In this document: positions 47,499 to 60,422 of the stretch, one piece after another
Numbering within the stretch: the first letter of the stretch is position 1
How the letters are laid out: each line of letters starts with the position of its first letter
NCBI RefSeq assembly: GCF_964656455.1
Contig: NC_135715.1
Span: 76,955,414 to 77,019,413, forward strand
DNA from: Halichoerus grypus
Lineage: Eukaryota > Chordata > Mammalia > Carnivora > Phocidae
Direction of reading: 5' to 3'
DNA length: 64,000 nt
The notes under the pieces: generated by a model
What the model was told of the DNA's origin: nothing
Database searches by the model: none
What the model saw: the letters and a program-made list of their open reading frames with translations, nothing else
Made by a program: the position numbers and the translations under genes

Positions 47499-49676
47499 TC
47501 CAAACAAGAAAGGAGAAAGGGAAGAACAAAGTGACATCTTACAATAAAAGCAAGAGGATATCAAATTTTTCTTGATTCTGTTGTCTTTTTTTTTTTTTTA
47601 ATTCACTGCATAGGTCCTTTCAAGGGATTCATTTCAAATAATATATATAAGCAAACATAAAGCTAACTTAGTTTTAATTATTTGAGGTAAGCTGAGTTCT
47701 TTGAGTAAACAATGAATTAAAATCATTGCCAGAGATAAAGAATCAAGATGAGCCAATTTGCCTTTTGGTTTTGAAGTGATGAGAAGCTGCTGTCTCCCCC
47801 TGGATGTCACTGGGTTTAAGTTTTGCTACCCGGAACTGGAACTGACACGGAGTTTCTGTGACCTCTAAAGGACCCTGGTCCCCACAGGACCCAGAACTTG
47901 TGTCAGCCAGCAAAGGGCAGCAACCACGAATAAAAAAAAGAAAAGGAAAAAAAAAACTTTAAAACACAATGAAAAGAAGAAGAAGGAGGAAAATCATTAA
48001 ACACAGAAACCATCTGTGCCTCTCTGCTCCATGCAGGCTTATTTTTCCAATACCTCACATACCTCAAATACTTCAGTACAACTCCTACGTTTGAGAAGAA
48101 GAAAAGAAAAATAACAAAACTCAATATTTTATTAAGCAGATTATCTATATTGACATGAAAAATTGGATACTTATTTAAAAAAAAAAACAAATATAACTTT
48201 TGTTTGTTTTTGGAAGCTCCCTGTGTCTGCTTCTTTGGCCAGAGGGTATCTTTCCCACATTATTCTCCTGGGCTGAGTGTGGGTGTGCGTCCCCCCTCTG
48301 GTAGTTTAGTGGGTTCTGCTACGCTGTGTATGTCACAAGCTAAGACTGCAAAAGGGAAAAGAGTTAAAAGAAGCAAAATTGTTGGTAGACTTTTTTTTCC
48401 ACAAATAATTTTACAGCCCATGTACAGTATAGTGCTGACAAGAAGTTGTAAATATGTGCTTGGGTAGCTATTTTTTTCTTCTTTAAAAACAATTCCTACA
48501 TCTGTAAATGCTTCCTTTGTGAGTATATTTTTATTAATTTAAAAAATCTTCAGGCCTAATTTTTTCCATTTTTGTAGGGTTTGGAGTTAAAAACTTGAGT
48601 GGTTCCATATAGGTCAAACTTACCAGACAGACTATCATATTTTTATATAAACTCTTTCACCAACACTCTAATCGGAATGCCATTATAGAGGCATTGAATA
48701 GATTTTGTTAATTATGAGCTAATTTCATGGGATGCAAGGTTTCATGATACTTTCACAAAACATTTTCGCACCCTTATCCTTAATTAAAGTTAATTTGTCT
48801 AGAAAATTGTATTTGGAAACATTTCGTTCTACCTAAGTAGATGCTTGTGTTGTGTAAACAATCATGACCTTCATTCAAAAGTAATCTTTGACCTTCTTTT
48901 ACAATTACTAGACAAATAAATAAAATAAACATTGCCAATGCACTAGGAAATTTCTATTTATCTGGAAGCAAATGGAGGTAAGAGATCATAAGGTTCAAGT
49001 TTAGTTCTACAAATTTAGAAGTCCTGATCTTTGAAGTTGTCTGCATTGCTTCGCTTAGAAACCCTTAGTCACTGCCGTGAACATAAAATTGTTCTACTTA
49101 TACAGGAAACTTCACAAAGAGCAGTGGTAGAAAAACATTACTGAACCTGCTCAGATGGAGGTCTTCCTCTTTACCCTAGAAGAATATACAATATAATTCA
49201 ACTCTTTTTCATATGATCTTTTACATGGGAAGATAATGTTGATGATTAGAGATATCCTCACACTTATGTAGTGTATTAGGGTCTTCCTGGGTTTACGGAT
49301 AGTAGTTATCACTAATGTTTATCTGCTAGTGCTGGCTTTTCTCTTCCTCTCTCATGAGCTATTTGAGACCTTAGATCCAAATGAGACATTTTGTCTCTGG
49401 CTCCTAGGAAGCCATTAATACTCTGATTCTTCAAATTCAATAGTTATACCCCATGGTTCGTGGCTTCTATGTGTCTTAATGGCTTTTTTTCTAGGAAGTT
49501 TTCATGATCCAACTTATTAAAACAAATAAAAAATCAACAGACAAATTCTTTCCACCCTTGAGCTAGAGGGAACATTTCTTCACTGCTAATTGAGTCATCA
49601 CTGACAGGTTTGATATGCAGACAGCAGCTCAGGTCGCAAAAATCTATAGCTACTTCAGGTAAACCTGTTTTTCGTT
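47499..49676. other. Unique AT-rich sequence
   Basis: No element or exon recognised. T-rich and A-rich tracts occur near 47590 and 47940. Confidence 0.35.
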
Positions 49677-49688
49677 AAAAGAGCATAA

Positions 49689-49955
49689 TTAGGAGAAGGA
49701 AGGGAAAAATGGGCAGGGGGAATTGGAGGGAGAGATGAACCATGAGAGACTATGGACCTGAGAAACAAACAGGGTTTTAGAGGGGAGGGGGGAGGGGGGA
49801 TTGGTTAGCCCAGTGATGGGTATTAAGGAGGGCACGTACTGCATGGAGCACTGGGTGTTATACGAAAACAATGGATCGTGGATCACTACATCAAAAACTA
49901 ATGATGTATTGTATGGTGACTAACATAATAAAATTAAAAACCAAAAAAAAAAAAA
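49689..49955 (+). mobile_element. 5'-truncated L1, distal 3'UTR module
   Basis: Runs from 'ggagaaggaagggaaaaatg' through 'gatgggtattaaggagggca' (49815-49834) and 'actaatgatgtattgtatgg' to an A-run. The TSD aaaagagcataa occurs at 49677-49688 and 49956-49967. Only the distal 3'UTR module is present. It is a useful reference for comparing the two modules. Confidence 0.9.
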
Positions 49956-49967
49956 AAAAGAGCATAA

Positions 49968-52546
49968 GCCATCGATATTACTCAACAAATCTGTGTTCTC
50001 TGAGGAATTCTGTAAATATCAGTTTTGGATGTTTAGTGTCCCTTAAATTACAAATTGTTTCATTCCCTTTGTTCAAATGTACGATACTTGCTCAAGGTTA
50101 ACCTAAACTATCTATATATTTTGACCTATAACAATAAGAAAAAGTAAAGGCGAGTAGTGACTTCTGCCTCTCTGAGTGTTCAAGTTTTATTTAATTAGCT
50201 TCCCCCCAAAAGTGATGATAACTTTAGTGTGTGTTTCACTCATGGATGTTATTGTCCTTCAGCAGCGATAGCTATCTTGCATGCAAAGGTCATTGCCACA
50301 TGTAAAAGAAATGATCCCACATCACTGGGCATGTGGAAGGAGTAGCAAGTGGCAGAGAGTTTGCAAGTACCTGAGTCATTGGTTATGACAGGGTGCTGGA
50401 CCTTTTGCTAAGTTTAGTATCCCCTCAAGTGTATTGCGGTTCAAGTACCAATAACTCTTGGCAATATTCTCCTTACTAATTCAAAGAACAAAGGATTACT
50501 AAACCTCATAAAAAGACTTCTCAAATTTCAAATAGCTTTTTAAAAAAACATTTAATGAGTTAAGAGTAATTGAATCAGAAACATATGGATTAAATTTTCC
50601 TTGAAATCACAAGGGTTTAATATTAAGGGAGAAGTCATTCAGCAGAACCCCTAAAGACTAGCCAAACCCATTTTTAAGACCAACTAGTCATACTCTGTAA
50701 CCCTTCATCTTCACCCATTTATCTTTGTCTAAAGAATTTTGTGGTTTGGGTGATATTGTGTTGATTATAATTATACCAATATATAAAACATCTGTCAATA
50801 AAAGAATTCAGTACATCTGCTGCCTATATCTTCATGGTTTGATTTTCTTACTTACCTAAATGTATTTAACTGTGTAATAACCTCATCTATCTACAACTGT
50901 GGTTTTCAACTGTTTAACTAACATGAACTTTTTATTTTGTAAACACAAGCACATGCAGATCCACAATCTAGCAGGTTGAGGGGCAGGAGAACGCTGGGCT
51001 CTAGTTCCCATCTGAGGTGGCTCCTCAGCATCTCTATGGAATCCTGGAACACAATTTACAAGCCTTTGATCTAGCATCTAGCCAAGAATAGGGAAATACA
51101 CAAAATAAAAGGGAGGGGGGATTCCTAGGAAGCCAAAGGGACATCACAGAGTCCATGGAACTATTAGAAAATTCTTTGATCATATTCATTAGATTCTTAC
51201 TTTACAAATAATTCTAGCAAGTGTTGATCGTTTCTATCTCTACACAAGATTGATGGTAACAAACTGGGAGACCTAAAATTGTAGGAAAAATAGATAGGAG
51301 GGAAAGGGGGAAAGAGAAAATTGAGACAATTTTCAAAAGGTTTAGCAACTCTCCCTTTAGGTTGAGAGAAACAGCCTACTACCTCAATAGACTCAGAGTA
51401 TCAACGCATCAAATGCAACATAATAAATGGTATGCATAATTGAGACCTGAAGTTGTAAAGAAAATATTATGCTTAGAAAATACTCTAGAGCAAGAGAAAA
51501 TAGTGTTGCACCATTACTTTTTATTTGAGGTGTGTAGAATGTACCAAAAACTTTGTTGTAGGCTCCTAAGAAATAGTAAATATGCAATGATAAAATCTGT
51601 ACTATTGCTGTGGATCTCCCGCTACCACCCCTCAACTTTTGTGCAAATTTCTTCTAGAGCTTAATTAATATAAAATAGCGGGGAGACCAAATCAGTAGGG
51701 ACAAAAATACTTGGGTCTCTATGGTTTGGTGAGGCTGTAAGAGCAAGTACTGTTGTGGATAGCATTCATTACAATAACTGGATAATTCACAAACAATACA
51801 TAGAACTTGACTATATCTATGTTTTCAGACTCAGTGAATTCTTTTTGGAAATGTGGCAGCAATGTGTTAGGCGTAGTCTTAGCTGGAGGCAGATGTAAGA
51901 GTCAGAGTAACATAGAAAATGTGGATCCAGAAAGAAATACCAAATTCCCTTAGGAAAAAGAAAATGGGTTGTATTATCTTGGCACAGAATCAAGTCTAGG
52001 TGGAGCCTTCAAAGACCTGTGGAAATTACTAACAGTAACATTTTGACTTCTTCAGATTAAGTCTCAGAATATAATAATAAGGCTCATGCCTTCCTTCATA
52101 ACTCTGTAAGATAAGATTCTTACTGGCAAAAAAACACACTAACACAATATTTGGGATTTCTTTATTTACGTGTGTGAAAATGAGATTCCCAGAGCTTAGA
52201 TGAATATAACCTCCCTCTCTTGGAATATTAAAGTATTGCTGATGAATGTTACCAAAAAAAGATCTCCATATTAGAAGTTCCAGGGTACTGAACATTCTGA
52301 AAATTATTCACTGAGGATTTGACCTTTTATAGCCACCTAAAATTGAACCCCCACTGAAAACTAGAAACCCAGCTGGGAAAAGGAAAAAAACAAATATAAG
52401 GACACAAATGTAAAAATAATGCAAAGGTAATACATGACTTGTCCAAAACTCATTTTGTAGCAGAAATAGGGCTATTTATATGGATTTGAAGATTTTGTAA
52501 AATAACTGTTGCAAATTTAATGTCACTATCTCATTCCCTTAAAACC
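49968..52546. other. Unique sequence
   Basis: No element or exon that I can support. Open frames are short and without motifs. Confidence 0.35.
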
Positions 52547-52808
52547 CTAACACCTATCAAAGAACCCTGCCAGTTTCCATTCGGAGCACAACAAAGACCT
52601 CACTCTCCTTGAAGCTAAGCCAAGATCTGGTCTTCTGACTTGAACGTCTGTATTGGCAATGCTGCCAAATGTCTTTGAGCCCTGGAACCTCCCACCGATG
52701 AGTCCTGATTTCTTCTGGATGGTGCTCTTTAGTTCACTTCCATGGGAGGAAACATATTCTTCTGGAGCTTGAAGCATGATGACCCTCTGCCCTTCAGAGA
52801 GCTCGCTG
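52547..52808 (-). CDS. Possible minus-strand exon of an unknown gene
   Basis: On the minus strand a strong acceptor-like sequence (ttttgttttgttttttacag) ends at about 52809. An open stretch of about 85 codons follows, starting ELSEGQRVIMLQAPEEYVSS, running to GFFDRC and a TAG at 52547. The other two frames hold early stops. Base composition is balanced, unlike the AT-rich flanks. ATTAAA occurs about 30 bases past the stop, so a 3'-terminal exon is conceivable; a weak donor-like gatag/gtgtta lies at the stop. I do not recognise the protein. It could be a chance open frame next to an A-rich tract. Confidence 0.3.
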
Positions 52809-52809
52809 T

Positions 52810-54689
52810 AAAAAACAAAACAAAACAAAACATGTTATTTTGCTACACTGTACCTTCAGTTTGTCAGTAATAGGAGAAAAACCGTGACTCTGATGTTTAA
52901 CAGAAAAAAGTCAATTTGTGACTCATCCAATACAAAAGGAAGAATGCTTAAGGAAATGATTTTGAAGACACGATGTACTGATGTGCTTACCCACCATGGG
53001 TAAGGTCTTGCAGCATTAAAAGGAACATTTATTTCTTTTTCTGTGATTTTTTAATTTCAGCAAGATCTAGAGAAAAACACCAGATACTCACAGTAGGAAA
53101 CTTTCACATGAGCGGTAGCAGTTCATTCTCCTATGGTCTAGCGCTATTATTGACTAGGGGTTTTGGGGGTTTTTTTTGCTTTTGTTTTCATTTTTTAACA
53201 TCCAACGTGCTACCTCTTGGGGAGTAAAATGCCGTACTACAAGAAAATTTTCAAATAAAAAATACATGTCCTTTTAAAAACCTTTGCTCGGTGATGTCTT
53301 TATATAACAAAAAAATTCATGTTCTAATATGCTGAAAGCTCCAATAACTTTTTACAAGGAAACCCGAGGATAGTAGGCTGAAGTAGCGCACTTGGCTACA
53401 GCCAGAGTAAGAGCCGAATTGAAGAGGAGTACTCTCCCCCCACCCTGCCCCTGGCACAGGCAGAGATGGAACAGACCAAAGGCAGCATAATTGTCTGACT
53501 ATTATGAATGCTCTAGCCTCTGGGTAGAAATATGTCCATTATGTGTCGGTGCCCCATCTGCAGATTGTTTTGCAGCCTCTACCCACATTGGAAAATCATT
53601 TAGCATCACTCAGAACCAGAGCCAGAGCCGTGTGTGTGTGCATTTTTATTAAAGTAAAATGTGTGCTCATATTTAAAAATAAAATAATATGAGTGCTTAA
53701 AATTGAAAGCAAGGACGCCCAGCCTCCTGCACACCCCACCCAGCACCACTCCTAAAGAGGCAACCACTCTTAGCTTTGTTGGCAACTTCTGGCAGTGACC
53801 TCCATTTCTCTAAAAATCTGGACTTTCCTTATCCCTCATTCTTGATTAATCTATTTACTATATTATATTAATCTATGTTACCCCTTACTCATTGACTTAC
53901 TATAATGGCAGATGAAGATTGAACTTGCCTCAAGTTCCAACAAAGTCCTGGTTCTAGGTTGATTCCTTCATCAGTTACCTTTGTGTTGGCTTATTGACTT
54001 GCCCTTCCTAAGACTCTCTGTGATACACTTACAGCCATCACCCGAGCTTCTAGTAACAGAGCGCTAACAATGCTGTATGTCTAAGTTACAAGCAACTCAA
54101 AAGTGAAGCTTTGGCAGTCCATCCAGGCTTCTGCTTCCTGAATCATAGAAAATCCTTGCAATACATGACTATTAGATTCATCACAGAGCTACGAACCTGT
54201 AGCAAGTTTGTAAAAGGATGAGGCATTCTGTAGATGGGGAAGTAACAGGCTTCACAGTGCTGCCAAGGAGCAGGGCAATGCAGTCTCCATCTGGGCCACC
54301 AGGTGCCCAGCTGAAAGCCCGGGTGTTGTACCAAGGAGGGGAGGAGGAAGAGATGCCAGGAAACAATAAGAAGTCTTTGAACCTTCCCTTTCTCCTGAGT
54401 CACCTTAGACTGTCCTTAGACAGTTCTTCGCATCAGAAAATTCTTACTTACATGATGAAAGAAGAACCAATGAAAGACCTCCACTGCTTCTCTGTGCCAT
54501 TGGACATCTTTAGCTAATCACAGGTGAACTTCCTCTTCCCTAGGACGACTGTTTTTGAAAAGGGTGTCATGTCCTCTCACTCTCAAAAAGTCATCTGTTT
54601 CTTTAATCATGAGTCCCTTGAAACTAAATGATTCTGCCTTAATCCATGTCACTCTCCTCTTAACATATCTCAGTCTGACTATATCCCTT
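52810..54689. other. Mostly unique; weak old L1-like patch
   Basis: 53640-53860 resembles an ancient L1ME-type 3' end ('gtgtgctcatatttaaaaat', 'aggcaaccactcttagcttt') but is weak. The rest is unrecognised. Confidence 0.3.
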
Positions 54690-54790
54690 TTAATGTGTCT
54701 TGGAGACAAAATTCTGCTGTTCATGAGTTGTATGGCCTTGGGCATGCATTGCAAGTCTCTGAACCTTGGTTTCTTTGTATAGAATATGAT
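54690..54790 (+). repeat. MIR-like remnant
   Basis: ggccttgggcatgcattgca and 'tctctgaaccttggtttctt' fit the MIR middle. Short and diverged. Confidence 0.45.
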
Positions 54791-55139
54791 TGTTTTTTAA
54801 TGTCCAAGAACAACATGTAAAATTGGAGAACTATAGAATTGTAAATGTGGAAAAAATCTCAAAAGTCTTAAAATTCCATCTCTTTCCAAATGCATAAATC
54901 CTTCCCCAGTATCCCTGGAATATGTCAGTTAGTGCCCAAATTCTTGTAGGAATAGGGAATTGAAAACAATACTTCAAGTGTGGTCTGACCTGAGCAGAGA
55001 ACAGTGGGATTATTAACACCCTTGATCTTGACATTGTTCTATTTAAAAAACCAAAGTTTGCATTCAGTTCATATGTAATTTTTGGCTGATACATATTTTT
55101 GGCTCATTTGGTACTTGTGCTCACAGAAAATCATGAGAG

Positions 55140-55140
<1 letters not shown>

Positions 55141-55173
<33 letters not shown>
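55141..55173. repeat. (CA)n microsatellite
   Basis: Uninterrupted 33-base CA run. Confidence 0.95.
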
Positions 55174-55178
<5 letters not shown>

Positions 55179-55446
55179 CTACTACCTTCTGAAATCAATC
55201 TTTTTCCTTCAAATACAACTGCTTGATTTTGTTTTCTAAATTGTTGCTTTTGTTTTTGTTTTCCTCCGATTAAGTAAATAATTCAGGTTTGTTGTGAAAA
55301 AAGTCTGAAGGGTTTTCACAAATATGAACTGAAAATCGATTATAATTCTATCCCAGAATGCACCTCTGTTATATTCTGGTGAATATCACTTCAATTTCTT
55401 TTCTCCTTTATGTGTATGTGTATCTACCTGCCAATGCACATGTACT

Positions 55447-55449
<3 letters not shown>

Positions 55450-55484
<35 letters not shown>
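55450..55484. repeat. (CA)n microsatellite
   Basis: Uninterrupted CA run of about 35 bases, some 280 bp from the previous one. Confidence 0.95.
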
Positions 55485-55486
<2 letters not shown>

Positions 55487-56174
55487 TGTACATTTAGTTG
55501 CATTTGGGTTGACAAAAGCCCACTTAAATAAATTGATTTAAACGATGAAGAGGATAGTGAGTCTTTGTGGATTTGAGTCCAGAGGTAGGATGGTTTTCAG
55601 GGTTGATTAATGCAGTGGCTCAGTGATGTCATCGAGGATCTGTTTGTGTCCTGTTTGTTCACTCCATTTTCCATGGTATCAGCCTCACCAATGCTGTCTC
55701 TTTCTCTTATGATATCAAGGTGGGTGCCAAACACTAAGGGGAATAGATATGCACATGTCCATATCCAAGGAGAGGGACTGGGAGCCATTTCTGGAAGCTC
55801 TTTCAGGAGAGCAAAGACTGCCATCACTACAAGTTTCCAGCGAACATATTCTCCCATGGCACTCTCCTGAGAGGAATCACTGGTCCATATCTGATTCAAT
55901 AACTGTATCCAGGTGATGGCATTACACTGATCAATGTAGGTCTTAAAGAACCAGTCCGAGGGCCACAGGTAGAGTTAGCTTCTCCCAAACTCACAGACTG
56001 GAGTGAAGAAGGTCTAAATAGCTGGATGAAATTTACTAAAGGAAGGAAAATAGGTTGTGGTGAGGCCACTGCAAGGTCCACTATATCATATTACATGATA
56101 TCATATAATAATAATGCTATTATTCTATGACATGTAATTATTAAATTACTTGAAATTATATATAAAAACCTTAT

Positions 56175-56268
56175 AGATAGGCAGGTAGGTCGGTAAGTGG
56201 ATGGATGTAGGGATGCATAGATAGATAGAAAGATGGATAAATTAGGTAGATAGACAGGAAAATAGGAT
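56175..56268. repeat. Degenerate GATA/GGTA tetranucleotide tract
   Basis: Variants of gata, ggta and gatg over about 95 bases (aggcaggtaggtcggtaagt, agatagatagaaagatggat). Confidence 0.8.
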
Positions 56269-56279
56269 CAAGTTAAACA

Positions 56280-56960
56280 TGTTGTTTTATAACCTGCTTC
56301 TCAGTAACCATATTCTGTGAACATTTTTGCACGCCAATTCTCAGATTCTTACATCTTTTTAAATGGATAAATAATGTCCTGATATGATCATGACTAATGA
56401 TAGTAATTGGCCCCTATTACGGAACAATACTATATTTTTAGTTCTTTCTAGAACGTGTGTATGCTGAAAGAATGTTTGTACATGCATTATGGCCCAATCA
56501 GCTGCTTGTTTCCTTTGATAAATTTATGTAAATATAGTTTCTGAGTAAACGGATAGGAAAATACAAAATTTCAAGACATATGGCCAGATTCCCTTCCAAG
56601 AAGACTATATGCACTTACTCTACTGCCAATATCATTTGTAACTGCCCATTTTGACGCATATTTAACACAAATATACTTTAATATATTTAATATGATTTTT
56701 ACCCTACAAGTCTATTAGGGGGGTAGGAAATGATACTGCTCTGCATTTGTTTTGCAATTCTTTTGTTACTAGTGGGGTTGAACATTTGAATAAATATGAT
56801 TGTCTCTTTTATCTTTGGCTTATTCTTCTATTGAAGTGCTCATATTTTATATAAGTGTGTAAATACTTGGTAAATGTTTAACTTCTGCTATATTTGTTGC
56901 ACATTAATTATTCCTTATTTGTCCTTCAACTTTATTTATAGTGTTTTCACCATATGAAGT
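56280..56960 (-). mobile_element. Ancient L1 (L1ME-like) 3' fragment
   Basis: Complementary old L1 text such as 'ggccagattcccttccaaga', 'tactctactgccaatatcat' and 'aacatttgaataaatatgat'. Heavily decayed. Confidence 0.5.
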
Positions 56961-57108
56961 TAAAAAATTGCAATGTAATAAATCTGTTGCTGTTTTCACA
57001 TGGGTGGGGGGATATTTAAGTCTAACATATGTAGACATTCAAATACTTTTGAGTATCTCCATAGTGGTTCCTAATATATTTATCTAGTGATTTAAAATGC
57101 CATCTATA

Positions 57109-57240
57109 CATAACTAATGAATCATTGAACACTGTATCAAAAACTAATGATGTACTATATGGTGGCTAGCTGAACATAATAAAAAAAAATTAAAAATAAG
57201 TAAATAAATAAATAAAATTGTATCTATTTTCAGTCTATAA
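57109..57240 (+). mobile_element. Short L1 3'-end fragment with TAAA tail
   Basis: aactaatgaatcattgaaca, 'actaatgatgtactatatgg', 'ctgaacataataaaaaaaa', followed by (taaa)n. Distal L1 3'UTR end only. A separate (aaat)n run follows at 57238-57266. Confidence 0.7.
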
Positions 57241-57590
57241 ATAAATAAATAAATAAATAAATAAAACAAAATGCTATATTTACATTTCAAAACACTGACA
57301 AACTATTTTTTTCAAAATAAAAAATGTGCTGGGTACCTGGGGTGGGAGGAGATTCTTACCTCAAAATTTACATCAGAATAAATTTTGGAAAAATTTTGGA
57401 AAAAATCAAACATTTAAATGTAAACAGATAAATAATAAATTGAAAGAAACAGGAATATGTTTTTATAATCTTAAATTAGAAAGATTTTCAAATATGGCAT
57501 AAAACCTCAGAGCCCAAAAAGAAGAGACTGATAGACTCAAAAATATATTCAATGATTTTTAAATATGCATATTAAAAAAATACCCTGTCT

Positions 57591-58813
57591 ATGCTACCTA
57601 TAGCAATCTTTGCATTTAATGCAATCCCTATCAAAATACCATCAACTTTTTTCAAACAAATGGAACAAATAATCCTAAAAGTTGTATGGAACCAGAAAAG
57701 ACCCCGAATAGCCAGAGGAATGTTGAAAAAGAAAAGCAAAGCTGGTGGCATAACAATTCTGGACTTCAAGATCTATTACAAAGCTGTCATCATCAAGACA
57801 GTATGGTACTGGCACAAAAACAGACACATAGATCAATGGAACAGAATAGAGAGCCCAGAAATAGACCCTCAGCTCTATGGTCAACTAATCTTCGACAAAG
57901 CAGGAAAGAATGTCCAATGGAAAAAAGACAGTCTCTTCAACAAATGGTGTTGGGAAAACTGGACAGCCACATACAGAAGAATGAAACTGGACCATTTCCT
58001 TACACCACACACAAAAATAGACTCAAAATGGATGAAAGACCTAAATGTGAGACAGGAATCCATCAAAATCCTTGAGGAGAACACAGGCAGCAACCTCTTC
58101 GACCTCAGCCACAGCAACTTCTTCCTAGAAACATCACCAAAGGCAAGGGAAGCAAGGGCAAAAATGAACTATTGGGACTTCATCAAGATAAAAAGCTCTT
58201 GCACAGCAAAGGAAACAGTCAACAAAACCAAAAGACAACTGACAGAATGGGAGAAGATATTTGCAAATGACATATCAGATAAAGGGCTAGTATCCAAAAT
58301 CTATAAAAAAACTTATGAAATTCAACACCCAGAGAACAAATAATCCAATCAAGAAATGGGCAGAAGACATGAACAGACATTTTTCCAAAGAAAACATCCA
58401 AATGGCCAACAGGCCCATGAAAAAGTGCTCAACATCACTCGGCACCAGGGAAATCCAAATCAAAACCTCAATGAGATACCACCTCACACCAGTCAGAATG
58501 GCTAAAATTAACAAGTCAGGAAATGACAGGTGTTGGTGGGGATGTGGAGAAAGGGGAACCCTCCTACACTGTTGGTGGGAAAGCAAGCTGGTGCAGCCAC
58601 TCTGGAAAACAGTATAGAGGTCCCTCAAAAAGTTGAAAATAGAGCTACCCTACAACCCAGCAATTGCTTTACTGGGTATTTACCGCGAAGATACAAATGT
58701 AGTGATCTGAAGGGGCACATGCACCCCCATGTTTATAGCAGTAATGTTCACAATAGCCAAACTATGGAAAGAGCCTAGATGTCCATCAACAGATGAATAG
58801 ATAAAGAAGATGT

Positions 58814-58869
<56 letters not shown>

Positions 58870-58998
58870 ATGGAATATTATGTAGTCATCAAAAAAATGA
58901 AATCTTGCCATTTGCAACAACGTGGATGGAACTAGAAGGTATTACGCTAAGCGAAATAAGTTAATCAGAGAAAAACAAGTATCATATGATCTTACTGA
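57591..58998 (+). pseudogene. L1 ORF2 C-terminal fragment
   Basis: Reads [20 protein letters not shown] and onward, the region after the RT catalytic core. It stays open to 58343, then shifts frame around 58315 and again near 58610. The last part is split by an AT/AC microsatellite at the codons for the WYIYTMEYY block. At codon positions where the full-length copy has stops, this copy keeps the ancestral codons (for example tgg near 57959), which helps date the changes. No complete domain remains and the usual ORF2 stop is lost (cga for tga). Confidence 0.85.
58817..58870. repeat. (AT)n(AC)n microsatellite inside L1 ORF2
   Basis: 34 bases of AT followed by acacacatatacacacac. It expands the 'tatacatatacaatgg' codons of L1 ORF2, which are short in the other copies (for example near 24800). 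Confidence 0.95.
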
Positions 58999-60422
58999 TA
59001 CGAGGAATTTGGGAAACAAGACAGAGGATCATAGGGGAAGGGAGGGAAAAATGAAACAAGACGAAACCAGAGAGGGAGACAAACCATAAGAGACTCTTAA
59101 TCTCAGGAAACAAACAGGTTTGCTAAAGTGGAGAGGGATGGGAGGGATGGGGTGGCTGTGTGATGGACATGGGGGAGGGTATGTAATATGGTGAGCTCTG
59201 TGAATTGTGTAAGACTGATGAATCACAGACCTGTACCCCTGAAACAAATAATACATTGTATGTTAATTTAAAAAAAGGATCAATAAAAAAATAAACCCTA
59301 TTTCAGCTTTGCACATGACTGTATTATAGCCAGTGAAGTTTATCCGAGGCACAATTATTGCTAATTGGAAAAAAAAAAACCTATGTCAAAGACCAATAAT
59401 AAGCTGGGAAAAATACTTGTAACTCATAAAACATAAAGGACTAAGTCCCTTACCACATAAAGACTCATCCAAATCCATAAGGAAAATATATGTGTAAAAT
59501 ACAACTTCTTAAAAATCACAAAATATGCATAACCTCAGCCATATTAAGAGAAATGCATACTAATACTATAAGACACTATTTTTAACCTATCAGATCAAAA
59601 AATTCAAAAAGTTTACTACATCACAGTTTTGGCAGGGCATGGGGTAGTAGGAATTCATTGTTAGGAATATGAACCACTAGTGAGAATTTGGCAAAATGTA
59701 TTAAGACCCAGTGATGCCTAGGATGTATCCTACAGCTGTTTCATCCACAAGAGAAACTGTATGTATGATGGGACATCTACTGAAATATGCAAAAGCATTC
59801 ATAGACTAGTTGAGTCACTTACAGGCCATTCAGTCAATGGGAGGCTACATAACAATAGAAACAATGAGATAATTCTAAGTACTGACGTGGAATAGTATCT
59901 AAGATACTCTTACTAAGTGATTACTAAGTGTACTAAATCTCTAAGGTACTTTACTAAAGTAAGAAAAAGGAAGGGGAGGGCAGTACAGAGGCATAGCATC
60001 TACTTTGGGACCATGTGTACAAACAACAAGAACATTCAGCATCTATACTTACATATATGGGAATTAAATGTGGAGAGATAAACAGAACCTGGGAAGAGTG
60101 ATTGCCTCTGGGAGAAAGAAATTGAACAGCTAGGGAGCTGGGACCGAAAGTGACTTACTGTTCATTACACAACTTTTTGGGTTATGCGCTTATGCCTTTT
60201 CAAATATAATTATTTTGTAACATCTTTATGTTAAATTCCATTAAATGCTTGAGTCTGTTTCTGTATTCTCTATTCTGTTACATTAATTTATATTTCTAAT
60301 GCTACATTAATTCCATTTTACCACATATTAAACAACACATATTAATACAGAGTAAGGCTTCTTTCCCCATATCTGTCTTGTTGTTAGAATTTGTTCAATA
60401 TTACAAAGTGTTTACTTTTTCT

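Larger units (their letters stand above)
57575..59275 (+). mobile_element. 5'-truncated young L1, 1.7 kb
   Basis: Starts within the ORF2 3' half (ctatgctacctatagcaatc) and ends with 'aaacaaataatacattgtat', 'gttaatttaaaaaaa', that is, after the proximal 3'UTR module only. The proximal module is complete here, including the 'gaatttgggaaacaagacag' stretch missing from the full-length copy. The flanks share aaaaaaata...ccct, a possible imperfect TSD. Confidence 0.85.
57290..60240 (+). mobile_element. Old L1, interrupted by a young L1
   Basis: 57290-57560 and 59290-60240 are sense old-L1 ORF2 C-terminal and 3' text ('taaacagataaataataaat', 'agagactgatagactcaaaa'; then 'gctgggaaaaatacttgtaa', 'agagaaatgcatactaatac', 'gaaactgtatgtatgatggg'). 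The young L1 at 57575-59275 splits it. All frames are decayed. Confidence 0.6.

Noticed and set aside
47359..47547. A repetitive 62-codon frame as a repeat protein
   Set aside because: It is the translation of a 37-bp minisatellite. The period is not a multiple of three, so the protein would not be a regular repeat.
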